From an uncultured Christensenella sp. (GTDB lineage: Bacteria; Bacillota; Clostridia; Christensenellales; UBA3700), in NCBI GenBank assembly GCA_910584035.1, contig CAJTZR010000023.1, positions 1-20,381 on the forward strand: 20,381 nt of DNA, written 5' to 3'. Each line of letters starts with the position of its first letter. The stretch's first letter is position 1. A model generated the notes under the pieces. The model was given only the letters and a program-made list of their open reading frames with translations. It was not told the origin of the DNA and did not search any database. Positions 14,440-20,381 of the stretch are shown in pieces. Position numbers and translations under genes: made by a program.

Positions 14440-17010
14440 ATGAAAAAACAAAAAGAAAGACAGCCTTTAACTTTAAAAGACGTAGATATAACTACGGGTC
14501 TTACTGACGAGCAAATCGCAGAGAGAAAACAAAAGGGTTATGTTAACAATGTTAAAATAGGAAGTTCTAAGTCCTATTTTAGTATTTTTGCTGGCAATAT
14601 TTTTACCTTTTTCAACTTGATTTGCTTTTTGGTGTTTATTTGGTTGATTACTGTAATTGAGGATTTTAACGGAGTTAAAAACCTTACATTTATGTTGATT
14701 ATAAGTGCAAACATAATAATTGGTATAGCACAAGAAATTAGAGCAAAACTTACAATGGATAAACTATCGCTTTTATCCTCACCAGATGTAAACGCTTTTA
14801 GAAATGGCACAGAGGTAAAAATCAAACTTAATGAGATTTTACTTGGCGATATTATTCATTTAAAAACTGGAGCTCAAGTTTGTTCTGACAGCATTATCCG
14901 TGAGGGCGAAGTCGAGGTTAATGAGGCATTATTGACTGGTGAATCTCAAGCTATTAAAAAGACGGTTGGAGATACCTTATTATCTGGTAGTTTTATAGTA
15001 AGTGGCAGTTGTGTTGCAGAAGTTAATCATATCGCAGAGGATAACTATATCCAAAAACTTGCTATGGACGCAAAGAAATTTAAAAAGGTTGATTCTGAGT
15101 TATTACATTCTTTAAAGTTTATATTTAAAGTTATCTCAATTGTTATTTTTCCATTGGCAATCGGTGGCTTTTTCACTAACTGGAATGATGCGTTAATGGA
15201 CATTGCCGTAAATAAGGGACTTGCATTTAAGGATACTTTATTTTATGCTATAGGTCATTTAGGCAGTTTTACTGGTGGAGAATTGTATTCTGCATATAGG
15301 CTTGCTGTAACTCCTACAAGCACTGCTATTATTGGTATGATACCAGCTGGACTATTCTTGTTGACATCTGTCGCCCTTGCGGTAGGTGTAGTAAGACTTG
15401 CAAAACAAAAAGCGTTAGTGCAACAGCTTTATTCAATTGAAACTTTGGCAAGAGTAGATATGCTTTGCCTAGATAAAACTGGTACTATCACTGACGGAAC
15501 AATGAGTGTTAGAAAAATTGAATGTGCAAAAATTCCAGAAGAAGAAATACATAAAATTATATCCAGTATGCAGTTTGCATTGGGTGAAAGCAATCAAACG
15601 GCAGATGCTTTAATTAAGTATTTTGGTAAAGAGGAATATATACAAGCAGCAAGCGTAATTCATTTTTCTTCTGAGCGTAAATGTACTGCCGTAAAGTTTA
15701 AGGACGAGGCTTTGTATGTGCTTGGTGCACCAGAATATGCTACTGATATGCTTAATAAAAATATACAAGAGGTTATTGAAGAAAACTCAAAACTAGGTTT
15801 TAGATGCTTGTTGTTATGTAAAAATGGTATGGCAACAGATAATATTGAGGTAATTCCAACTAGAAATACTCCAATAGCAGTAATTGTTATTGAGGATAAT
15901 ATCAAGGCTGATGCACCAGAAATTATAGGCTACTTTAAGGAAAATGGTGTAGATGTTAGAGTAATAAGCGGAGACAACCCAGTAACAGTTAGTGAGGTTG
16001 CAAGACGTGTTGGTATCAATAATGCTGAAAAATACATCAATTTGCACAATATGACTGATGAGGAAATTCGTGAGGTAGCAATGGAGTACACTGTGTTTGG
16101 TAGAGTTAATCCAGCACAAAAGAAATTGCTAGTGCAAATTTTTAAAGAGAATAATCATACTGTTGCTATGACAGGAGATGGAATAAATGACATTTTAGCA
16201 CTTAAGGAAGCTAATTGTTCTATTGCTATGGCAAATGGTTCAGAAGCTACTAGAAATGTCGCACAAATTGTTTTGCTTGATAGTAACTTTGCAAGTATGC
16301 CTAAGGTTGTTGGAGAGGGTAGACGAGTTGTAAATAACATTGAGCGTGCTAGTGCATTGTTTTTAACTAAAACAGTATTTTCAATGTTGTTCCAAATTAT
16401 GTTGATATTTATGGGTATTGAAATGCCTCTTGAGCCAATACATTTATCCTTTATTAGCTTTTTCAGTATTGGCGTTCCATCATTTATTTTGGCACTTGAG
16501 CCAAATAATAGGAAAATTGACGGGCGGTTTATTGTCAATGTCAGCAAGCGGGTTATACCAGCGGGCATAGCTGTAGCGGTAAATGTGTTCATTTTAATGA
16601 TATTGTCGCAAGTGACTGGCGTTGTGCAAATTCCAATCGAACAATTAAATACAGTTGTTTTGATAAGTGTATACTTAACTTTCTCAATAATTCTGTTTAA
16701 TGTATGCAAGCCATTTAATGCATTGCGTGTTATAATGTATGGGACAATGTTCACTCTTGCAATGCTTTGTATTATATTAATGCCTATGCTAAATAGCATA
16801 GATGACGGAAAATATAATTTGTTTATGCTTGCAGGAATCACTGATGCAACAGCTATATTTATGATTATGTCATTATTATTAATAACTATTTATACTATTA
16901 AAATAGGCAATTTTATAGCAGACCAATTTAAGCTTGACGGCAAAGGTAAAGTGTATTTTGATACAGATATTATTAAACGAGCAAAAGCACTATTTAAAAA
17001 GGAGAAATAA
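14440..17010 (+). CDS. Cation-translocating P-type ATPase
   Basis: Membrane ATPase (856 aa) that forms an aspartyl-phosphate to drive ion transport. Seen: cytoplasmic N-terminal tail; membrane pair M1-M2 (about 45-100); actuator domain with TGES (166-169); M3-M4; phosphorylation motif DKTGT with Asp345; hinge motif MTGDGIND (577-584); and six C-terminal membrane segments. The M4 motif is IPAGL (about 301-305), not the PEGL of Ca2+/Mg2+ pumps, so the acidic M4 ligand is missing. M6 (SFISFFSIGVPSFILAL) also lacks the usual N/D pair of Ca2+ pumps. There is no N-terminal CxxC heavy-metal domain. It resembles the Exp7-like group of Firmicute pumps, whose substrate I cannot state. AAGGTG precedes the ATG; its stop overlaps the next gene by one base. 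Confidence 0.9.
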   Translation: MKKQKERQPLTLKDVDITTGLTDEQIAERKQKGYVNNVKIGSSKSYFSIFAGNIFTFFNLICFLVFIWLITVIEDFNGVKNLTFMLIISANIIIGIAQEIRAKLTMDKLSLLSSPDVNAFRNGTEVKIKLNEILLGDIIHLKTGAQVCSDSIIREGEVEVNEALLTGESQAIKKTVGDTLLSGSFIVSGSCVAEVNHIAEDNYIQKLAMDAKKFKKVDSELLHSLKFIFKVISIVIFPLAIGGFFTNWNDALMDIAVNKGLAFKDTLFYAIGHLGSFTGGELYSAYRLAVTPTSTAIIGMIPAGLFLLTSVALAVGVVRLAKQKALVQQLYSIETLARVDMLCLDKTGTITDGTMSVRKIECAKIPEEEIHKIISSMQFALGESNQTADALIKYFGKEEYIQAASVIHFSSERKCTAVKFKDEALYVLGAPEYATDMLNKNIQEVIEENSKLGFRCLLLCKNGMATDNIEVIPTRNTPIAVIVIEDNIKADAPEIIGYFKENGVDVRVISGDNPVTVSEVARRVGINNAEKYINLHNMTDEEIREVAMEYTVFGRVNPAQKKLLVQIFKENNHTVAMTGDGINDILALKEANCSIAMANGSEATRNVAQIVLLDSNFASMPKVVGEGRRVVNNIERASALFLTKTVFSMLFQIMLIFMGIEMPLEPIHLSFISFFSIGVPSFILALEPNNRKIDGRFIVNVSKRVIPAGIAVAVNVFILMILSQVTGVVQIPIEQLNTVVLISVYLTFSIILFNVCKPFNALRVIMYGTMFTLAMLCIILMPMLNSIDDGKYNLFMLAGITDATAIFMIMSLLLITIYTIKIGNFIADQFKLDGKGKVYFDTDIIKRAKALFKKEK

Positions 17011-17726
17011 TGTCTAGCATACTAACTGAGGAAATTGATAATATATATCAATTTAAAGACAAGGAATGTTTTTTTAGGTCACATTTTAAAAAACTTTTAG
17101 CAAGCAATTATAAATACTATGGCATTAAAACAGCTGTATTGCATAAGGCTGCTGAAAGGATAGCATCAAAACTTACTCTTGAGGAAATTATGAAACTTGA
17201 GCCGTTAGACTATGAAGAACTAACTCTTTTAGGCCTTGCAATAGTTTATAGTAATAGTCCTTTTGAGGAAAAGTTAAAGGGTGTAGATTACTTTTTGTCA
17301 ATTAATGATAATTGGGCAGCAAGCGATATTATTGCAAACTCAATCAAAGTCAATGACAAAGTGTTTTTTGACTATTTGGTAGGTTTGTTAGATAAAGATA
17401 TTTGGCACGTAAAGTTTGCTATAAATGCCTTTATGTTCCATTATTTAAATGAGGAATTTTTAGACGATGTTTTAAATGTGCTAGCAAAAGTAGATAGTGA
17501 AGACAATTTTGTAGTTAAAGCAGTTGCAAGTTTTTTAGCAGAGGCATATTTGCAATATCCTCAGCAGATTGTAGAGTTTATAGATACTGCACCTATTACA
17601 ATGAAAGCACTGAGAGCAATGCTAGTAAAAGTTAGGTTGTCTAAAAGAATACCAGAAGAAAATAAAGAACTTCTTGAAGAAATTTATAAGGATATAGTAT
17701 GCAGAAGGGCGACATTATTGAAGTAA
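17010..17726 (+). CDS. AlkD-like HEAT-repeat protein (DNA alkylation repair family)
   Basis: A 238-aa all-helical protein of the AlkC/AlkD superfamily. Known members excise positively charged alkylated bases from DNA. Seen: tandem amphipathic helix pairs across the protein; the family's NW...D motif in NWAASDIIANSIKV (Trp102, Asp106), matching the W and catalytic-region D of AlkD; and KDIWHVKFAINAFMFHY at about 128-144, where the family has an Arg/Trp-rich segment. The usual Arg is not evident there, so activity is uncertain; small clostridial homologues also differ here. GGAG lies 7 nt upstream. Its ATG shares one base with the ATPase stop, and its 3' end overlaps rlmD by 28 nt, so the three genes are probably one transcript with coupled translation. 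Confidence 0.75.
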   Translation: MSSILTEEIDNIYQFKDKECFFRSHFKKLLASNYKYYGIKTAVLHKAAERIASKLTLEEIMKLEPLDYEELTLLGLAIVYSNSPFEEKLKGVDYFLSINDNWAASDIIANSIKVNDKVFFDYLVGLLDKDIWHVKFAINAFMFHYLNEEFLDDVLNVLAKVDSEDNFVVKAVASFLAEAYLQYPQQIVEFIDTAPITMKALRAMLVKVRLSKRIPEENKELLEEIYKDIVCRRATLLK

Positions 17727-19327
17727 AAATTGAAAGTGTAGGGATGGACGGCGAAGGTGTTGCAAGGCAAGACGGGATAGTCGTATTTATCCCTTTTACT
17801 TTAGTTGGTGAAAGGGTAAAGTGTGAAATAACATTTGTCAAAAAATCATTTGCTAAGGCAAAAGTAATAAAACTGCTTGAAGCGTCTAAGGATAGAATTC
17901 AACCATTATGCCCTCACTTTAGGCGTTGTGGCGGTTGTGATATGCAACATATTATATATGAAAAACAACTGCAAATTAAAAGAGAAAATGTAGCTAATTG
18001 CTTAAAAAAATATGCTAGTTTGGATACTGAAGTATCGCAAGTAGTTCCATCACCAGAAACTTATTATTATCGTAATAAAGCACAATTCCCATTGTTTGAA
18101 AAAGATGGTAAAGTGTGCTTAGGTTTTTTTAAGGAACGCACTCACGATTTTGTGAAAATTGACAAATGTTATTTGTTAGGTGATTGGTGCGATAAGTTTT
18201 GCAGTGTCTTTTTAGAAGTTGCAAATCAATTAAAATTAACTTGTTACAACGAAAAAACACAAAAAGGATTACTTAGACATTTAGTCCTTAGAAAGCTTAA
18301 TAATATAGTAAGTGTAACTATAGTTGTAAATAGCAATAAGTTTGCATATGCCGATGAATTTGTAAAAAACCTATCAAAAATCGGTATTAATTTTTCATTT
18401 TATGTGTCTTACAATACTAAAAACACAAATTTGATAATGTATAATGCAAATGTAATATTTGGCGAAAAAGATATTCAAACAGATATTTTAGGTGTCAAAA
18501 CATTTGTAAATCCAATGTCATTCATGCAAATCAACGACAATATTCGTGATGCTATCTATAGTAAGGTTAAGCAGTTGGTTATTGATTGCAAAAGCAAAAT
18601 AGTGATTGATGCGTACTCTGGTGTTGGAGTACTAACAAATATAATTGCAGATATAGCAGATAAAGTTTATGGAATAGAGATTGTTCCTCAAGCGGTAGAA
18701 AACGCAAACCAATTAGCAAAGCTAAATGGTAATCAAGATAAAATAACAAATATCTGTGGTGATAGTGCAGTAGAGTTGCCAAAGCTAGCTGATAAAATAA
18801 ATGAGCAGTTATTATCAAATGACTCTAATCAAAAAATAATATCTTCAAATGAGCAAACAATATCTAACTTTACATTAAAAAATGATGAGATAAGTGGTGA
18901 AAATTCAAAGTTGGATAAACAAGTAGAAAACGAAACCCAATCAAATATACAAAAAATAACAGATATAAACGGGCAAATAAATTATATTTCTACAGTAAAA
19001 CTTGTCGAGATAAATAATGAAAGTTCAAAATTAGATAAAGAAACAAAAATCAAAAATGAAACAAATATACAAACAAAAGCTACTTGCAAAAAAGGTGACT
19101 TTATAGTAATACTTGACCCACCAAGGAAAGGTTGTGACACACAAGTACTAGAAGGCTTACTTAAAGCCCAGCCAAAAAATATAATTTACATATCTTGTAA
19201 CCCCGCAACCCTATCCCGAGACCTTTCAATCCTAAAATCCCACTACACCCCAACCCAAATCCAACCCTACGATATGTTCCCCAACACCTCCCATATTGAA
19301 ACTCTAGTTTGTCTCGAGAGAAAATAG
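17699..19327 (+). CDS. rlmD: 23S rRNA (uracil-C5)-methyltransferase, TrmA/RlmD family, with large insert
   Basis: SAM-dependent enzyme making 5-methyluridine in 23S rRNA (RlmD or the Gram-positive dual-site RlmCD). Seen: N-terminal TRAM domain (about 1-60); Fe-S Cys cluster with Cys71, Cys77 and Cys80; SAM-binding IDAYSGVGVLTNIIA (about 302-316); GD at 354-355; LDPPRKGCD (from 472); and the nucleophile motif ISCNPATLSRDL. Between the GD and LDPP motifs there are about 118 residues where relatives have 25-30: an Asn/Lys/Ser-rich insert (about 371-462) with two copies of a roughly 24-residue repeat around SKLDK. The frame stays open, so this is an insertion, not decay. AAGGA lies upstream of the start. 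The last 40 codons are strikingly C-rich. Confidence 0.93.
   Translation: MQKGDIIEVKIESVGMDGEGVARQDGIVVFIPFTLVGERVKCEITFVKKSFAKAKVIKLLEASKDRIQPLCPHFRRCGGCDMQHIIYEKQLQIKRENVANCLKKYASLDTEVSQVVPSPETYYYRNKAQFPLFEKDGKVCLGFFKERTHDFVKIDKCYLLGDWCDKFCSVFLEVANQLKLTCYNEKTQKGLLRHLVLRKLNNIVSVTIVVNSNKFAYADEFVKNLSKIGINFSFYVSYNTKNTNLIMYNANVIFGEKDIQTDILGVKTFVNPMSFMQINDNIRDAIYSKVKQLVIDCKSKIVIDAYSGVGVLTNIIADIADKVYGIEIVPQAVENANQLAKLNGNQDKITNICGDSAVELPKLADKINEQLLSNDSNQKIISSNEQTISNFTLKNDEISGENSKLDKQVENETQSNIQKITDINGQINYISTVKLVEINNESSKLDKETKIKNETNIQTKATCKKGDFIVILDPPRKGCDTQVLEGLLKAQPKNIIYISCNPATLSRDLSILKSHYTPTQIQPYDMFPNTSHIETLVCLERK
18365..18390 (+). repeat. 26-nt exact repeat shared with the trpB leader
   Basis: Identical to 5428-5453. 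Here it encodes part of KNLSKIGIN within RlmD and is in a normal coding frame, so this copy is likely the original. Confidence 0.9.
19199..19300 (+). promoter_or_regulatory. C-rich, G-poor 3' end of rlmD (candidate Rho-utilisation site)
   Basis: In 19201-19300 I count 44 C and 6 G, against a strongly A/T-biased background. The codons switch to C-ending forms (CCC, ACC, TCC, AAC) while the protein remains a normal RlmD C-terminus. C-over-G bias at the end of a gene with no hairpin terminator behind it is the signature of rut sites. Confidence 0.4.
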
Positions 19328-19429
19328 CATTAAGCTACTAAATTCAATACTATTTAAAAAATGTAGTTACAAATTCAAAAGAAATCTTTCGCACCAATTG
19401 AAGCTTTGGATGTTGAGCGTGGACTAAAA

Positions 19430-19582
19430 ATGCGATGCAATCAATCAATTCCAAATTTTAGTAAAATTTTAATGAGTGGGAAAGTTTCAAAGATTATGGA
19501 AGGGGATTCTACTGCTGATATTCACCAATTTATTGAATATTTAGAAATATTTGAAATTTATAAAATTAATAATCAAAAATAA
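19430..19582 (+). CDS. Small hypothetical ORF, possibly a gene remnant
   Basis: A 50-aa frame from the ATG at 19430 (MRCNQSIPNFSKIL onward); the frame is open back to 19367, so an earlier non-ATG start or a lost 5' end is possible. No Shine-Dalgarno is obvious. I recognise no family. A helix-rich stretch SKIMEGDSTADIHQFIEYLE is compatible with a fragment of a DNA-binding regulator, but this is weak. It ends 14 nt before the next small ORF. Confidence 0.35.
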   Translation: MRCNQSIPNFSKILMSGKVSKIMEGDSTADIHQFIEYLEIFEIYKINNQK

Positions 19583-19596
19583 TATGGAGAGTACTA

Positions 19597-19770
19597 ATGA
19601 AATATTTACATCTAAATTTTGCTGAGCGTTTAGAAGAAGATTCTAGGAATAAAAGGGATTTTTACAATTTATCATTGCAAAAGCAATACGAAATATTAAA
19701 AAGGCGAATTTCTGACAAGAAAAGAATAGATAATTTTGAAACTTTTATTGAAAGATGTTTTCACCATTAA
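19597..19770 (+). CDS. Small hypothetical protein upstream of the csn2 relic
   Basis: A 57-aa charged protein (MKYLHLNFAERLEEDSRNK onward) predicted mostly helical, with many Lys, Arg, Glu and Asp. GGAG is placed 7 nt before the ATG, so it looks expressed. I do not recognise it. It is not the N-terminus of Csn2. Its end overlaps the csn2 relic by 16 nt in another frame. Together with the preceding 50-aa ORF it could be a two-gene unit inserted into the CRISPR locus, or debris. Confidence 0.5.
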   Translation: MKYLHLNFAERLEEDSRNKRDFYNLSLQKQYEILKRRISDKKRIDNFETFIERCFHH

Positions 19771-20039
19771 TACAAAGTTATTTTGACAATATGTTGAAAA
19801 AATTAGTTTTGTTTATTAATGTATTAGTAGAACTGATAGATTTAAAATGTTTGGTAATATTGAATTTGCAAGAATATCTGTCTAAAGAAGATGTTGAATT
19901 ATTTTATGAACATTGCAGAAGTAGAGAAGTTGCTGTTCTAACTTTACAAACAAGGCATAAATATGATTTTAAAGATGAACAATTAATTATTATTGATAAA
20001 GATTTGTGTGAAATATTTGCAAATTATGATAATTTGTGA
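19755..20039 (+). pseudogene. csn2: C-terminal remnant of csn2 (type II-A adaptation protein)
   Basis: Csn2 forms a DNA-end-binding tetrameric ring needed for spacer capture together with Cas1-Cas2 and Cas9. This 94-aa frame matches only the C-terminal half of the usual roughly 220-aa protein: a beta-strand LKCLVILNLQEYLSKEDVEL, a helix, VAVLTLQTRHKYDF, and the family-typical ending LIIIDKDLCEI. The N-terminal P-loop-like part is missing; the frame is closed by TGA at 19749-19751 and the upstream sequence encodes an unrelated small protein. The ATG at 19755 has only a poor ribosome-binding site. A CRISPR leader and repeat follow directly, as in intact type II-A loci, so this is a decayed locus. 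cas9, cas1 and cas2 are not in the window. Confidence 0.75.
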
Positions 20040-20106
20040 TATAATATATATGTAATTCAAATAACAGCTTTCTTACTACTTGAAATCAAATTTTTATAAA
20101 TTTGAG
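20040..20106 (+). promoter_or_regulatory. CRISPR leader with ATTTGAG anchor
   Basis: A/T-rich 67 nt between csn2 and the first repeat, ending in ATTTGAG (20100-20106) directly before the repeat. ATTTGAG at the leader-repeat junction is the known leader-anchoring sequence of many type II-A arrays and sets where new spacers enter. Confidence 0.65.
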
Positions 20107-20208
20107 GTTTGAGAGTATTGTTATTTTGAATACCACTAAAACAGGTCAAAACCTAGAATTAAAAATACACTTGTTTGATAGTATTGTTATTGTGAACTAG
20201 TTATTAAA
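20107..20208 (+). CRISPR. Type II-A array relic with one 30-nt spacer
   Basis: A 36-nt repeat at 20107-20142 (GTTTGAGAGTATTGTTATTT at its start, ACTAAAAC at its end), a 30-nt spacer (20143-20172) and a second repeat (20173-20208) whose first half is intact but whose second half has diverged, as is normal for the leader-distal terminal repeat. The repeat has the layout of type II-A repeats and matches the array at 14189-14356 in reverse orientation. Confidence 0.8.
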
Positions 20209-20344
20209 AGATTTTTTAGAGTGAAAATTAATGTTAGAATAATAAAACTAATTTTTACTTAAAAAATGAAAGTTGATTTGTAGAATTGAATAGCTTATTG
20301 TAGCCAACTATTGGCTTGAAAGATTGGAAAATAAATAATAAAAA
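20209..20344. other. A/T-rich non-coding stretch after the array
   Basis: No ORF with a ribosome-binding site and no further repeat copy is seen. A 6-bp hairpin AGCCAA/TTGGCT (20302-20316) is the only structure noted. Confidence 0.5.
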
Positions 20345-20377
20345 CAACAAGGCAAAATGATTAATTTTGCCTTGTTG
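20345..20377 (-). terminator. Strong hairpin terminator at the right edge
   Basis: Perfect 14-bp stem (CAACAAGGCAAAAT and its complement) with a 5-nt GATTA loop. On the minus strand it is followed by TTTTATTATTTATTTT, so it most likely ends a minus-strand gene lying to the right of the window. Confidence 0.8.
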
Positions 20378-20381
20378 AGTT

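Noticed and set aside
16155..16841. 228-aa antisense ORF on the minus strand
   Set aside because: It lies wholly opposite the conserved C-terminal part of the P-type ATPase gene and has no family features; it is a shadow frame.
19364..19770. Remnants of cas9, cas1 or cas2
   Set aside because: Neither small ORF shows recognisable Cas motifs such as the HNH, RuvC or Cas2 ferredoxin-like patterns.

Overview
The window comes from a low-G+C Gram-positive-type bacterium (Bacillota; most like an uncultured clostridial or related gut lineage). The evidence is A/T-ending codons, Shine-Dalgarno sequences of the AGGAGG type, two lipobox lipoproteins, a DnaD/DnaI-type helicase-loading pair, RlmD with a TRAM domain, and type II-A CRISPR relics. 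The standard genetic code fits all genes. No rRNA, tRNA, transposase or recombinase gene is visible.

Region 1 (29-4005) is a cell-envelope module. Two closely related LPG-synthase/flippase-like membrane proteins point outward. Between them lies a gene for a double left-handed-beta-helix acetyltransferase. The divergent intergenic region holds an exact 34-bp inverted repeat flanking about 107 bp that contains a consensus promoter, so it is a candidate invertible (phase-variable) promoter.

Region 2 (4099-6838) carries amino-acid metabolism genes on the minus strand: a lone trpB, an ACT-domain protein and a lone ilvN. trpB has an elaborate leader: a consensus promoter, a 5' hairpin, six TAG/GAG triplets at exact 5-nt periodicity (TRAP-site-like), a 13-residue leader peptide with one Trp codon, and an intrinsic terminator.

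Region 3 (7092-9476) is a minus-strand dnaD-dnaI primosome pair. From it diverges a plus-strand unit (promoter 9548-9576) of two lipoproteins and an Mrp/NBP35 ATPase, closed by a terminator at 13983-14013.

Region 4 (14189-19327) holds a leaderless three-repeat CRISPR array and then three tightly packed genes: a P-type ATPase with a non-Ca-type M4 motif, an AlkD-like HEAT-repeat protein, and rlmD. The RlmD has an unusual insert of about 90 residues and a C-rich, G-poor 3' end.

Region 5 (19328-20381) is a decayed type II-A CRISPR locus: two unrecognised small ORFs, the C-terminal half of csn2, a leader ending in ATTTGAG, and a one-spacer array. cas9, cas1 and cas2 are absent. A strong hairpin terminator sits near the right edge.
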